A stretch of 64,000 bases of DNA from Massilia putida (GCF_001941825.1 NZ_CP019037.1:62001-126000); one strand, 5' to 3'. Shown: positions 16,944-25,686, counted from the first letter of the stretch. Notes: generated from the sequence alone by a model not told the origin. Numbers and translations are program-made.

Positions 16944-18122
16944 TCAGCGTTTCAGGACCGACACCACGCAGGCGCCGCCGAGTCCGACGTTGTGCTGCAC
17001 ACCGACCCGCGCGTCCGGCACCTGGCGGTCGCCCGCCTGGCCCCTCAGGTGCCAGGTGAGCTCGGTGATCTGGGCGAGGCCGGTGGCGCCCAGCGGGTGG
17101 CCTTTCGACAGCAGGCCGCCGGACGGATTGGTCACGACCCTGCCGCCGAAGGTATTGTCGCCATCGAGCACGAACTTCTCCGCGCCGCCTTCCGGGCATA
17201 ACCCCAGCGCCTCGTAGGAGATCACCTCGTTGGGTGCGAAGCAGTCGTGCAGCTCGACCACATCGATATCGGCGACGTCGATCCCCGCCTGCGCGTACGC
17301 GTGCGCGGATGCGCGGCGGGTCATGCCGGCGCCCACCAGGTTGATCATGCTGCCCGATTCGAAGCTCGCCGGCCCGTCGGTCACGAGGCTCATGCCCGCC
17401 AGTTCCACCTCGGCCTTGATGCCGTGTTCGCGCGCGTAGCGCTCGGACACCAGTACCACGGCGGCGGCGCCGCAGGTGGGCGGGCAGCACATCAGGCGTG
17501 TCAGCGGGCCGAAGATGTGCGGAGACTGCATGACCTGTTCCAGGGTCAGCGGTTCCGAAAACAGTGCGTACGGATTGCGGACGGCATGGCTGCGCGCCTT
17601 GACCGACACGCGGCCGAACAGCTCCGCGCCCACGTTGTAGGTCTCGAGGTATTCCGCGCCGGCGCCGCCGAAGTACTGCAGGCCGGTAGGCACCTTGTCG
17701 TCGAAGCCGCGGATTTCGTCCATGGCCTTGTCGATGCGGACGGTGATGGGGGTGCGGTCTTGCGACGGCAATTCCAGGGCACCCGGGCTCATCTGTTCAA
17801 AGCCCAGCACCAGGGCGACGTCGATGGCACCGCTGGTGATCGCCTGGCGCGCCAGGAACAGCGCGGTGGAACCCGAGGCGCAGGCATTGTTGACGTTGAC
17901 GACGGGGATCTGGGTCTGGCCGACACCATACAGCGCGGTCTGGCCGGAACAGGTGTCGCCATACACATAGCCGACATAGGCCTGCTGCACCGCGTCATAG
18001 GAAATGCCGGCGTCGTCCAGGGCGGTGCGAGCCGCCTTTGCACCCATCACGTCGTATTGTTCATTCTTGCCGGGCTTGACGAACTTGACCATGCCGACGC
18101 CCGCGACCATTGCTTTACTCAT
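16944..18122 (-). CDS. SCP2-type thiolase (lipid-transfer protein family)
   Basis: 392-residue thiolase-fold enzyme of the SCP-x/acetyl-CoA acetyltransferase group. The nucleophile is in VNNACASGS (Cys81), the active-site His is in LHDCFAPNE, and the second motif is SKGHPLGATG, so all catalytic residues are intact. It should cleave a 3-ketoacyl-CoA, in this family typically a branched or bulky one. The start at 18122 has AAGGAAACAAC upstream. It is 32 bp downstream of the SDR at 18155, and both are driven from the operator-bearing divergent promoter at 19.0-19.1 kb. Confidence 0.9.
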   Translation of the reverse strand: MSKAMVAGVGMVKFVKPGKNEQYDVMGAKAARTALDDAGISYDAVQQAYVGYVYGDTCSGQTALYGVGQTQIPVVNVNNACASGSTALFLARQAITSGAIDVALVLGFEQMSPGALELPSQDRTPITVRIDKAMDEIRGFDDKVPTGLQYFGGAGAEYLETYNVGAELFGRVSVKARSHAVRNPYALFSEPLTLEQVMQSPHIFGPLTRLMCCPPTCGAAAVVLVSERYAREHGIKAEVELAGMSLVTDGPASFESGSMINLVGAGMTRRASAHAYAQAGIDVADIDVVELHDCFAPNEVISYEALGLCPEGGAEKFVLDGDNTFGGRVVTNPSGGLLSKGHPLGATGLAQITELTWHLRGQAGDRQVPDARVGVQHNVGLGGACVVSVLKR

Positions 18123-18154
18123 GTTGTTTCCTTCAGGTTGAGGTGAATCGGCGA

Positions 18155-19021
18155 TCACTTGGAAAAGTCCATGATCGTCAGTGCGGGCGCAGGGTAGTAC
18201 AGCTGCTCTTCCGCCTCCGCCAGAGCGCGCGCCGTCACCGGGGTTCCGCTGCCGCCGCCGCGGATGCCTGGCGAAGGCAGCAGTTTCAGTTCGCGGATAC
18301 CCTGGCCGGAGGCGAAGATGGTGTGGCCCGTGCGTTGCCCCGACAGTCCGCTGACCATGTACAGGGCGACCTGCGCCACGTGCTCGGGCGCCAGCTGGGC
18401 GCACATGTCTTCGCTCATCAGGCCTGCGGTCAGGGCCGAGACGGCCGCCGGCGCCAGCGTCCATACGCGCACGCCAAACTTGGCCCCTTCCAGCGCCAGA
18501 ACATGGGAAAAGCCCCACACGCCGGCCTTGGAGGCTGCATAGTTGGCCTGGCCGAAATTCCCGACGATGCCCGATACCGAGCTGGTATTCACGATGACGC
18601 CGCCCTTGCCGGCTTCCTTCATCGCCGCCAGCGCCGGGCGGGTCACGGCATACATGCTCTTCAGGTTGACCTTCTGCACCAGGTCCCAGTCGGCTTCCTC
18701 CATTTTAAGGAGACTCTTGTCGCGCAGGATGCCTGCATTGTTGACCAGGATGTCCACGCCGCAGAACTGCGCCCGCGCGAAGTCGATCAGGCCGGCCCCG
18801 ATCGCGACGTCCGAGATGTCGCCGGTATGCGCCGCCGCCTTGCCGCCGCCGGCCCGGATCGATTCCGCGACCTCGTCCGCCAGCCACATGCCGTCGGCAC
18901 TGCGACCGATATCGTTGATGACGACTGCCGCGCCCTCGGCCGCGAACAGGCGTGCATACGCCTCGCCCAGTCCACGCCCGGCGCCGGTGATGACCGCAAC
19001 TTTTCCTTCGAGTAGTGCCAT
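18155..19021 (-). CDS. SDR, (3R)-hydroxyacyl-CoA dehydrogenase-like
   Basis: 288-residue SDR similar to the dehydrogenase part of peroxisomal multifunctional enzyme 2: ITGAGRGLGEAYA, then VVINDIG with Asp for NAD(H), NNAGILRDKSL (a hallmark of that group), and NTSSVSGI...YAASK. The C-terminal extension past residue 240 is longer than in simple SDRs. The ATG at 19021 has AGGAGCAGGC upstream. With the MaoC hydratase transcribed divergently and the SCP2 thiolase just downstream, it completes a (3R)-specific beta-oxidation set: hydration, dehydrogenation, thiolysis. Confidence 0.88.
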   Translation of the reverse strand: MALLEGKVAVITGAGRGLGEAYARLFAAEGAAVVINDIGRSADGMWLADEVAESIRAGGGKAAAHTGDISDVAIGAGLIDFARAQFCGVDILVNNAGILRDKSLLKMEEADWDLVQKVNLKSMYAVTRPALAAMKEAGKGGVIVNTSSVSGIVGNFGQANYAASKAGVWGFSHVLALEGAKFGVRVWTLAPAAVSALTAGLMSEDMCAQLAPEHVAQVALYMVSGLSGQRTGHTIFASGQGIRELKLLPSPGIRGGGSGTPVTARALAEAEEQLYYPAPALTIMDFSK

Positions 19022-19057
19022 TTTGCCTGCTCCTTTATCACATGAAAATTCCCAAAA

Positions 19058-19076
19058 AACTGATTGAGCGTCAGCT
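19058..19076. promoter_or_regulatory. Operator-like 19-mer, SDR side
   Basis: AACTGATTGAGCGTCAGCT on the plus strand, 37 bp before the SDR start at 19021. It is paired with the site at 19103-19121. Confidence 0.7.
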
Positions 19077-19102
19077 CTTATGTCTGCTATGATAATCCAA
19101 CA

Positions 19103-19121
19103 AACTGACGAATCAACAGTT
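19103..19121. promoter_or_regulatory. Operator-like 19-mer, MaoC side
   Basis: AACTGACGAATCAACAGTT, embedded in a longer inverted repeat whose outer arms are CCAACAAACTG and CAGTTTTTGTTGG. It lies 55 bp before the MaoC start at 19176. Confidence 0.74.
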
Positions 19122-19175
19122 TTTGTTGGCCGCAAAAATAATAAATGTGTGATGACGACGCTGAGGAGACAAGAC

Positions 19176-20045
19176 ATGCCGCTCGACTATGACCGCATCA
19201 AGAACTGGCCCTTCGCCAAGGCCCGGCAGCGCTATACCCGCCGGGACACGATCCTGTATGCGCTCGGTATCGGCGCCGCGATGGATAACCCGCTGCCACC
19301 GGGAGAACTGCAGTTCGTCTACGAACGCAAACTGAGCGCGCTGCCGACTTTCGCCGCGGTACTGGCGGGCAACAGCGACTGGATAGCCGATCCGCGCGCC
19401 GGGATCGACCTGAGCCGGGTTTTACATGGTGAACAATTCCTTACGATCCATCAGCCACTCCCTCCCGAGGGTGAGGTGTACGGCACCGAATCGGTACAGG
19501 AAATCTACGACAAGGGAGAGGCGAAGGGCGCCGTGCTGTACATGCGGCGCGAGGTGCACGATGCGGCCAGCGGCGCCCACCTCGCCACCGCGGGGTATTC
19601 TATTTTCATGCGCGGCAATGGCGGTTTCGGCGGCACTGCCGAGGGGCAGCCGATGCCGTACGCGATGCCCGAAGGACGTGCGGCGGATGCCGCCATCGAT
19701 CTGCCGACCCGCCCGGAGCAGGCCACCCTGTACCGGCTGTCGGGAGACTGGAACCCGCTGCACGTCGATCCCGAGCTGGCCAGGGCAGCCGGGTTCGAGC
19801 GTCCGATCCTGCATGGCATGTGCAGCTACGGCATCGCGGCGCGCGCGGTGCTCAAGCTCCGCTGCGGTAGCGACGCCGGCCGCTTGCGCAAACTGAATGT
19901 GCGCTTCGCAGCGCCGGTATACCCGGGCGAAACGCTGCGTACCGAGATATGGGACGACGGCCCCGGCAAGGTGGCGTTCCGCGTGACGGCGCTGGAACGC
20001 GGCGTCGTCGCACTGAACAATGGTTATGCCGAACTCACTCTTTAA
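19176..20045 (+). CDS. MaoC-type enoyl-CoA hydratase 2
   Basis: 289 residues with a double hot-dog fold. The C-terminal half carries the hydratase-2 motif YRLSGDWNPLHVDP (Asp191 and His196 as catalytic pair) and RPILHGMCSYG. It should hydrate trans-2-enoyl-CoA to (3R)-hydroxyacyl-CoA. The ATG at 19176 has GAGGAGACAAGAC before it. It is the first gene of the operon MaoC - ECH - MaoC-like - small ORF - amidohydrolase - thiolase homologue, and is divergent from the (3R)-hydroxyacyl dehydrogenase. The adjacent MaoC-like protein at 20883 is a paralogue without the motif, so the pair may form a heteromer. Confidence 0.9.
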   Translation: MPLDYDRIKNWPFAKARQRYTRRDTILYALGIGAAMDNPLPPGELQFVYERKLSALPTFAAVLAGNSDWIADPRAGIDLSRVLHGEQFLTIHQPLPPEGEVYGTESVQEIYDKGEAKGAVLYMRREVHDAASGAHLATAGYSIFMRGNGGFGGTAEGQPMPYAMPEGRAADAAIDLPTRPEQATLYRLSGDWNPLHVDPELARAAGFERPILHGMCSYGIAARAVLKLRCGSDAGRLRKLNVRFAAPVYPGETLRTEIWDDGPGKVAFRVTALERGVVALNNGYAELTL

Positions 20046-20072
20046 CCGCTTTTCGACCTGAGGAAGAAAGAC

Positions 20073-20876
20073 ATGGAATATACCGATATCACCTACGAAG
20101 TGCTGGGCCCGGTCGTACGGATCTGCCACAACCGGCCGCAGCAAGCCAATGCCGAATCGGAGAACCTGCTGGCCGAGATCGACCATGCGCTGGACCGTGC
20201 CAAGCGGGACGACGATGTCCGCGTGCTGATCCTCGGCGGCGTCGGCAAGCATTTCTCGGCCGGACACGACCTCGTCGAGGGCATGGAAAAACGCGGCAAA
20301 TTCACGCCAGAGCAGAGCTGGCTGTGGGAAAGCGAGTACTACCTCGGCAATGCGATGCGCATCCACGATTTTCCCAAACCGACCGTCGCGCAGGTGCAGG
20401 GCGCCTGTGTCGCCGGCGGCTTCATGGTCGCCAACATGTGCGACCTGATGGTGGCGTCGGACGATGCGTTTTTCAGCGACCCGGTCGTCCACAGCCTAGC
20501 TGCCGCGTCGGTCGAGACCCTGGTGCACCCGTGGGTCATGGGCATGCGCAAGGCCAAGGAATTCCTGTTCACCGGCCAGCGCCTGTCGGCCGCAGAGGCC
20601 AAGGAGTGGGGGATGGTCAACCACGTGGTGCCGCGCGCCGACCTGGAGGCGTTTACGCTCAAGCTTGCGCAGCACATCGCCCTTGCCCCGCCGATCGGCA
20701 TCCGCATGATGAAACGTTCGTTGAACCGCGCGGCGGACATCATGGGCTTTCGCAATTCGATCATGGCGCATTTCGACACGCACACGCTCAGCACCGAAAC
20801 GGCCGAACACCACCGCCTGCGCAATGCGGGCATGGACAAATCCCTGGCGAAGGCCAAGGAAGTGCGCGGAGCATGA
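20073..20876 (+). CDS. Enoyl-CoA hydratase/isomerase family protein
   Basis: 267-residue crotonase-fold protein: KHFSAGHDL is the first oxyanion-hole segment and VQGACVAGGFMVANMCDLM the second. At the position where hydratases carry the second catalytic Glu the sequence reads FFSDPVVHSLAAASVE, so classical hydration is doubtful; it could be an isomerase, a hydrolase or a specialised lyase. GAGGAAGAAAGAC precedes the ATG. It is sandwiched between the two MaoC genes in the operon from 19176. Confidence 0.86.
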   Translation: MEYTDITYEVLGPVVRICHNRPQQANAESENLLAEIDHALDRAKRDDDVRVLILGGVGKHFSAGHDLVEGMEKRGKFTPEQSWLWESEYYLGNAMRIHDFPKPTVAQVQGACVAGGFMVANMCDLMVASDDAFFSDPVVHSLAAASVETLVHPWVMGMRKAKEFLFTGQRLSAAEAKEWGMVNHVVPRADLEAFTLKLAQHIALAPPIGIRMMKRSLNRAADIMGFRNSIMAHFDTHTLSTETAEHHRLRNAGMDKSLAKAKEVRGA

Positions 20877-20882
20877 GGTGCC

Positions 20883-21737
20883 ATGAAGGCCGAGAACCCG
20901 ACTGTGGCATTCGATAGCGCCCGCCTGCTGGCACGACGCTTTCCGGCCGTCCGCCGGGCCTATGACGCCCGCGATGTCGAACGGATCACGCGTGGCTACG
21001 GCGCGGGCCTCGGCCCGGCGCTTGAGGCGTTCGACCGCGATTGCCTCGCGGGCGCCAAGGTCTTGCCGATGCTGGCGCTGGCGCTGGCCGACGGCGAGTT
21101 CTGGCAGAAGGACCCGGACACGGGCATCGACTGGCGTCGCATCGTGCACGCCGAGGAGGTGCTGACGGTGCATGCGCCGCTGCCGGCCGCCGGTGCGGTG
21201 GTCGTGACGCAGCGCGTGGCGGCCATCTCCGACCGTGGCCCGGACAAGGGCGCCGTGATGGAGCAGCAGCAATTCCTGCACGCGGAGGACGGCACGGCGC
21301 TCGCCACCATCGACGTCACCACCCTATTGCGCGGCAACGGCGGCTTCGGAGGACCCCCATGGTCGCCACGACGTCGTGCCCTGCCGGCGGATCGCGCACC
21401 CGACCTCGTCGTGGAACTGCGCGCCCCCGGCGACAACGAGGACGCCATGTTCAGGCTTGGCCGGGAACTGGCGGTCGCGGCGGACGGGAAGGCCATGATG
21501 CGCGGGCTCGGATGTTTCGGGCTGGCGGGACGGGCTGCGCTCCAGGCGGCATGCGGCGGCCAGCCGGAACGCCTGCGGCGCATGGGCGTGCGCTACGTCG
21601 GGCCCATGTATTGCGGCGAGGCCCTGCTGGTGGAACTGTGGCATGGCACATCGGGAGAGGCGCTGTTCCGCATGTCGGCGCCGGAACGCTCGGCGCCCGT
21701 CCTGGACAACTGTTTTATCGAGTTCGATGCGGAATGA
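20883..21737 (+). CDS. MaoC-like protein with lost hydratase motif
   Basis: 284 residues, a paralogue of the MaoC protein at 19176. The N-terminal hot-dog half aligns (LRGNGGFGG in both) and the C-terminal half aligns after MFRLGRELAV. The stretch that should hold GDWNPLH is missing: about ten residues including the catalytic Asp and His are deleted around residues 190-196. It is intact otherwise, overlaps the next small ORF by ATGA, and is in a tight operon, so it is probably a functional non-catalytic subunit or a thioester-binding partner. Two-subunit MaoC hydratases are known from steroid side-chain degradation (ChsH1-ChsH2). Confidence 0.82.
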   Translation: MKAENPTVAFDSARLLARRFPAVRRAYDARDVERITRGYGAGLGPALEAFDRDCLAGAKVLPMLALALADGEFWQKDPDTGIDWRRIVHAEEVLTVHAPLPAAGAVVVTQRVAAISDRGPDKGAVMEQQQFLHAEDGTALATIDVTTLLRGNGGFGGPPWSPRRRALPADRAPDLVVELRAPGDNEDAMFRLGRELAVAADGKAMMRGLGCFGLAGRAALQAACGGQPERLRRMGVRYVGPMYCGEALLVELWHGTSGEALFRMSAPERSAPVLDNCFIEFDAE

Positions 21738-21814
21738 GCATCCGGCACGACAATCCGCGCCGACAGGCCGCCCAGGCGGCGGCACGACGCGGTACCCTTG
21801 GAAAATCCAAATAA
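21734..21814 (+). CDS. Possible 26-residue small protein
   Basis: ATG at 21734 overlaps the MaoC-like stop (ATGA). The frame encodes MSIRHDNPRRQAAQAAARRG and six more residues, then stops 12 bp before the next gene. It is strongly basic. It may be a coupling ORF that hands ribosomes to the amidohydrolase gene; I know no family for it. Confidence 0.3.
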   Translation: MSIRHDNPRRQAAQAAARRGTLGKSK

Positions 21815-21826
21815 CTGGAGATAGCG

Positions 21827-23113
21827 ATGGAAATGAATGACATGATACTGATCAGTGTGGACGACCACGTGATCGAGCCGCCTGACCTGTTCAAGAACCA
21901 CCTTCCCGCATCGATGCTGGATCGCGCACCGAAGATGGCGACGCTGCGCTCCGGTTCCGACTCGTGGGTCTACGAAGGCCGCTCCAACCCCAATTTCGGC
22001 CTGAATGCCGTCGTCGGACGCCCGCTGGAGGAATACGGCATGGAGCCGGCCTCGTACAGCCAGATCCGCAAGGGTACCTATTCCCTGAAAGAGCGGGTCG
22101 AGGACATGGACGTCAACGGCGTGCTGGCTTCCATCTGCTTTCCGACCTTCCCGACCTTCGGCGGCGCCTTCTTCCTCCAGGCGAACGACAAGGAGTTCAC
22201 CCGCGCGGTCATCAGCGCCTACAACGACTGGCATATCGACGAGTGGTGCGGCGGCGCGCCCGGCCGTTTCATTCCGCTGGCGATCCTGCCGCTGTGGGAC
22301 ATCGACGCCTGCGTCGCCGAAGCGCGCCGGGTGGCCCGCAAGGGCTGCCGCACCATCAGCTTCCTCGACAGCCCGGTCGCAAAGGGCCTGCCGAGCATCC
22401 ACAGCGGCCACTGGGATCCCCTGTTCGCCGTCATGCAGGAAGAGGGCCTGGTCATCAGCATCCACATCGGCTCGGGCGCCTTCGTCCCCTACCAGTCGAA
22501 CGATGCGCCGATCGATACGTGGATTACCACGATGCCGATGTATATCGCGAACGCCACGACCGACTGGCTGTTCTCGCACGTGTTCAAGAAATTCCCGAAC
22601 CTGAAGATCGCGCTGTCGGAAGGCGGCATTGGTTGGGTGCCGTACCTGCTGGAGCGCGCCGATTTCACGTACATGCATCACAAGGCGTGGACTCACAGCA
22701 ATTTCGGCGGCATGCTGCCTAGCGAGCTGTTCAAGAAGAACTTCATCACGTGCTTCATCGACGACAAGTTCGGCCTGCATAACACGCAGTTCATGAATAT
22801 CGATAAGATCACCTGGGAATGCGACTATCCGCACTCCGACACGGTCTGGCCGCACTGCCCGGAGGCATTGTGGGAGTCGATCAAGCATTTGCCCAAAGAG
22901 TCGATCGACAAGATCACCCACCTGAACGCCATGCGCGAATTTAACTTCGACCCGTTCGCCATCATGCCGCGCGAGGAATCGACGGTCGGCGCGTTGCGCG
23001 CCAAGGCCACCCACGTCGACACGCGTCCGGTGGCCAACCAGGGCGGCCATAATCCTTCCAATTCGGAAGGCAAGCCCGTCACCAGCGCCGAAGTCATGAA
23101 GCTGTTCGCGTAA
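21827..23113 (+). CDS. Amidohydrolase 2 family metal-dependent hydrolase
   Basis: 428 residues of the amidohydrolase-2 (ACMSD-like) TIM-barrel family. VDDHVIEPPD carries a variant of the N-terminal metal site (HVIEP in place of HxHxxP), HIGSG supplies a barrel His, and WECDYPHSDTVWP the C-terminal metal Asp and neighbouring residues. Family members are hydrolases or decarboxylases of cyclic or aromatic acids; this branch is often annotated only as predicted TIM-barrel hydrolase. CTGGAGATAGCG precedes the ATG. It sits between beta-oxidation genes, so a ring-opening, decarboxylation or retro-aldol-type step is possible. A second member at 24381 is in the same regulon. Confidence 0.86.
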   Translation: MEMNDMILISVDDHVIEPPDLFKNHLPASMLDRAPKMATLRSGSDSWVYEGRSNPNFGLNAVVGRPLEEYGMEPASYSQIRKGTYSLKERVEDMDVNGVLASICFPTFPTFGGAFFLQANDKEFTRAVISAYNDWHIDEWCGGAPGRFIPLAILPLWDIDACVAEARRVARKGCRTISFLDSPVAKGLPSIHSGHWDPLFAVMQEEGLVISIHIGSGAFVPYQSNDAPIDTWITTMPMYIANATTDWLFSHVFKKFPNLKIALSEGGIGWVPYLLERADFTYMHHKAWTHSNFGGMLPSELFKKNFITCFIDDKFGLHNTQFMNIDKITWECDYPHSDTVWPHCPEALWESIKHLPKESIDKITHLNAMREFNFDPFAIMPREESTVGALRAKATHVDTRPVANQGGHNPSNSEGKPVTSAEVMKLFA

Positions 23114-23124
23114 CCGGGACCAGG

Positions 23125-24309
23125 ATGAGAATCCAGGTTCCCGAACGTCAGGCGCTCATCTCCGGCATCGGTCAGTCGGCCTCGGGCCGCCGGCTGGGCC
23201 GGGGTGGACTGGATCTGACACTGGAAGCCGCGCTGGCGGCGATCGAGGACGCCGGTATCGACCGGCGCGACATCGACGGCATGTCCAGCTGGCCGGGATA
23301 TCGGGCGGACGAGCCAGGCTTCTCCCCGGTACAGATCGGGCAGGTGAAAGATGCGCTCGGCCTCAAACTGAACTGGTACACGGCCGGCATCGAAGCCACG
23401 CAGCTGGGAGGTGTCCTGAACGCCTGCATGGCGGTCGCGTCCGGCCAGGCGCGCCACGTGCTCGTGTTCCGCACCGTGACCGAGACGTCGGCGGCGGCCG
23501 GCGCCCGCCCCAGCCTGATCGGCAACGGCAGCCAGCGCGTGACCGGTTTCGCCGAACATCTCGCGCCGTTCCTCGCGCCGTCGGCGGCGAACTGGATCGG
23601 GATGGTGGCCACACGCTACTTCCATGAGTTCGGCGCGACGCGCGAGCAGCTGGCGCAGGTGGCCATCAATGCGCGCCGCAACGCCGGCCTGAATCCCGCC
23701 GCGGTGTACCGCGATCCGCTCACGCTGGAACAATACATGGCGGCCCGCATGATTTCCACGCCGCTGTGCCTGTACGATTGCGACGTGCCGATCGACGGTT
23801 CGATCGCCCTGATCGTCTCGCATGCCGACACGGCCCGCGATCTGAAGTCGCCGCCGGTCCGCGTCGAGGCCATGTCGGGTGCGCTGCACACGAAGGACAC
23901 ATGGGACCAGCTGGAGGACTACACCCGCTACTCGGCGGAAGCGTGCGGGGAGCGCTTGTGGAGTCGTACCGATCTTACGCCCGCGGACGTCGATGTCGCC
24001 CAGTTATACGACGGATTCAGTTTTCTCAGCCTGCTGTGGCTGGAAGCGCTCGGCTTTTGCGGACGCGGCGAAGCTGCCGCTTTCGTGGCCGACGGCAGGC
24101 GCATCGCGCTCGACGGCGATCTGCCGCTGCATACGGGAGGCGGGCAACTGTCCGGCGGACGGCTGCATGGACTGATCCACGTGGTGGAAGCGGTGGCGCA
24201 GCTGCGCGGGCAGTGTGGCGCGCGCCAAGTGCGCAACGATCCGCGCGTGGCGGTCGTATCGAACGGCGGCGGTCCGATTGCCGGCGCCATGCTGCTCGTG
24301 CGTGACTGA
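23125..24309 (+). CDS. SCP2-thiolase homologue without catalytic Cys (Ltp2-like)
   Basis: 394 residues of the lipid-transfer-protein thiolase family. Compared with the intact thiolase at 16944, the nucleophilic Cys is replaced by Glu90 (GIEATQLGG), the HDCF His by Tyr (LYDGFSF), and the GHPLG His by Arg (GGRLHG). It cannot run the classical thiolase reaction. Related Cys-less proteins such as Ltp2 in actinobacterial steroid catabolism are retro-aldolases that work with a DUF35 partner; no DUF35 gene is seen here. It is the last gene of its operon, followed by a terminator. A C-C lyase role is inferred. Confidence 0.87.
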   Translation: MRIQVPERQALISGIGQSASGRRLGRGGLDLTLEAALAAIEDAGIDRRDIDGMSSWPGYRADEPGFSPVQIGQVKDALGLKLNWYTAGIEATQLGGVLNACMAVASGQARHVLVFRTVTETSAAAGARPSLIGNGSQRVTGFAEHLAPFLAPSAANWIGMVATRYFHEFGATREQLAQVAINARRNAGLNPAAVYRDPLTLEQYMAARMISTPLCLYDCDVPIDGSIALIVSHADTARDLKSPPVRVEAMSGALHTKDTWDQLEDYTRYSAEACGERLWSRTDLTPADVDVAQLYDGFSFLSLLWLEALGFCGRGEAAAFVADGRRIALDGDLPLHTGGGQLSGGRLHGLIHVVEAVAQLRGQCGARQVRNDPRVAVVSNGGGPIAGAMLLVRD

Positions 24310-24334
24310 TCCACGATGTTCCAGTTGGAACGAA

Positions 24335-24356
24335 GGGGCCGCGCGGCCCCTTTTTT
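24335..24356 (+). terminator. Rho-independent terminator after thiolase homologue
   Basis: GGGGCC-GCGC-GGCCCC stem-loop followed by six T. It ends the plus-strand operon from 19176 and separates it from the convergent gene at 24381. Confidence 0.92.
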
Positions 24357-24380
24357 CATGCATCGTCGTGCGTTCCCGGA

Positions 24381-25568
24381 TCAGCGCTTCCCTTCCAGCA
24401 GATCCTTCAGGTTCGTACTCATGACCCGCTGCGTCTGTCCCGCGTCCAGGCTGGCAATGTCTTTCAGGTAGTCCATCGGATTGCCCAGGCCTTCGGGATG
24501 GGGCCAGTCGCTGCCGAACAGCACGCGCTCCACGCCGATCAGTTCCACCACGTTGCTGATGCTGTCCTCATAAAAGGGCGCCACGTACACATGCTCGCGG
24601 AACGTTTCGCGCGGGTCGCGCTTGAATGCTTTCGGCATCTTGTGGAACGTGCTGCCAAGGCGCTTGAGCAGCGGTTCGAGCCAGGTGGCGCCGTTCTCCA
24701 GCGAAGCGACCCGCACGTTCGGGAAGCGGTCGAACATGCCGTGACAGATCATCGCCGCGAGCGAGTCGGCGATCGGCCGGCCCATCCAGTCCAGGACTTC
24801 GCCGAAGGGGTCCTTTTCGAACGGCCGGAATTCGCCCTTGCCGCCGGCGGTCCACCACTGGAAGATCTTGTCGTAGCCGGAGTCGGACACGTGCATCACG
24901 ACGAAAATCCGCGATTCCTCGATACGTGCCCAGAACGGGTCGAATTCCTTGAAACCCATGGAACGGCCGCCCTTCAGGCCGGCCACCGGCGCCGGGCGAA
25001 TGCCGACCACGCGAGCGCCCGCCTTCAGCAGGAAGTCCAGTTCCGCGCACGCGGCGTCGACGTCGGACAGGTTGATCATCGGCACCGGGAACAGCCGGCC
25101 CTGGCACGCGAAGCCGCATTCCTCAGCGGTCCACATGTTCAGGCTATGCAGCAGCGCGTGGATGACTTCCGGCTGCGCGGACAGGCGCTCCTCGATGATC
25201 GATGCGAGGGTCGGCAGGAACAGCCCTGCGTGGATGTGCTGTTCGTCCATCACGGCGATGTGGGCGTCGCCATTGTGGAACGACGCCTGCGAAGCGATCG
25301 GTTCGCCGGTCGCCTCGCGCAGCGACAGGCCGTCCGGGTTGTCGCCCCGGTACCATTTTTCGTGCACACCGGGCGCCGCGACGACTTCGAAGGTCGGGTT
25401 CGGAATGTAGTCGGACAACTGCCCGCCGACGGCCAGCTTGGTGCGCCCGTTGACCTGGACATACTGGAACTCCTTGTGGAATTTCTTGGGCAGATGGCGC
25501 AGGAACGCCTCGGGCGGCTCGTAGAAGTGGCGATCGGCGTCGTAGATAGGGTAGCTGGAAGTGTTCAT
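24381..25568 (-). CDS. Amidohydrolase 2 family metal-dependent hydrolase
   Basis: 395 residues, a second ACMSD-like amidohydrolase. YDADRHFYEPPE is the N-terminal metal-site variant, FVVMHVSDSG gives a barrel His, and LFGSDWPHPEG the C-terminal Asp/His motif. It is only distantly related to the protein at 21827 and is transcribed alone leftward from the operator-rich divergent promoter at 25.6 kb. Two such enzymes in one regulon suggest that the substrate has a ring or beta-keto/enol unit that is opened or decarboxylated. The exact reaction is not predictable. Confidence 0.87.
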   Translation of the reverse strand: MNTSSYPIYDADRHFYEPPEAFLRHLPKKFHKEFQYVQVNGRTKLAVGGQLSDYIPNPTFEVVAAPGVHEKWYRGDNPDGLSLREATGEPIASQASFHNGDAHIAVMDEQHIHAGLFLPTLASIIEERLSAQPEVIHALLHSLNMWTAEECGFACQGRLFPVPMINLSDVDAACAELDFLLKAGARVVGIRPAPVAGLKGGRSMGFKEFDPFWARIEESRIFVVMHVSDSGYDKIFQWWTAGGKGEFRPFEKDPFGEVLDWMGRPIADSLAAMICHGMFDRFPNVRVASLENGATWLEPLLKRLGSTFHKMPKAFKRDPRETFREHVYVAPFYEDSISNVVELIGVERVLFGSDWPHPEGLGNPMDYLKDIASLDAGQTQRVMSTNLKDLLEGKR

Positions 25569-25606
25569 GTAAGCCTCGGTGTTGGAATCGATAGGGAGTC
25601 TCCGAA

Positions 25607-25625
25607 AACTAAATATATGTCAGCT
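25607..25625. promoter_or_regulatory. Operator-like 19-mer, amidohydrolase side
   Basis: Minus-strand sequence AGCTGACATATATTTAGTT, 39 bp before the amidohydrolase start at 25568. Confidence 0.62.
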
Positions 25626-25667
25626 ATGTGGTGTAGGTCAATTGCGGCGAGGTCGGAATTGCGCAAA

Positions 25668-25686
25668 AACTGACGATATGTTATTT
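25668..25686. promoter_or_regulatory. Operator-like 19-mer, SDR side
   Basis: AACTGACGATATGTTATTT, 28 bp before the SDR start at 25714. The left half is perfect and the right half degenerate. Confidence 0.6.
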
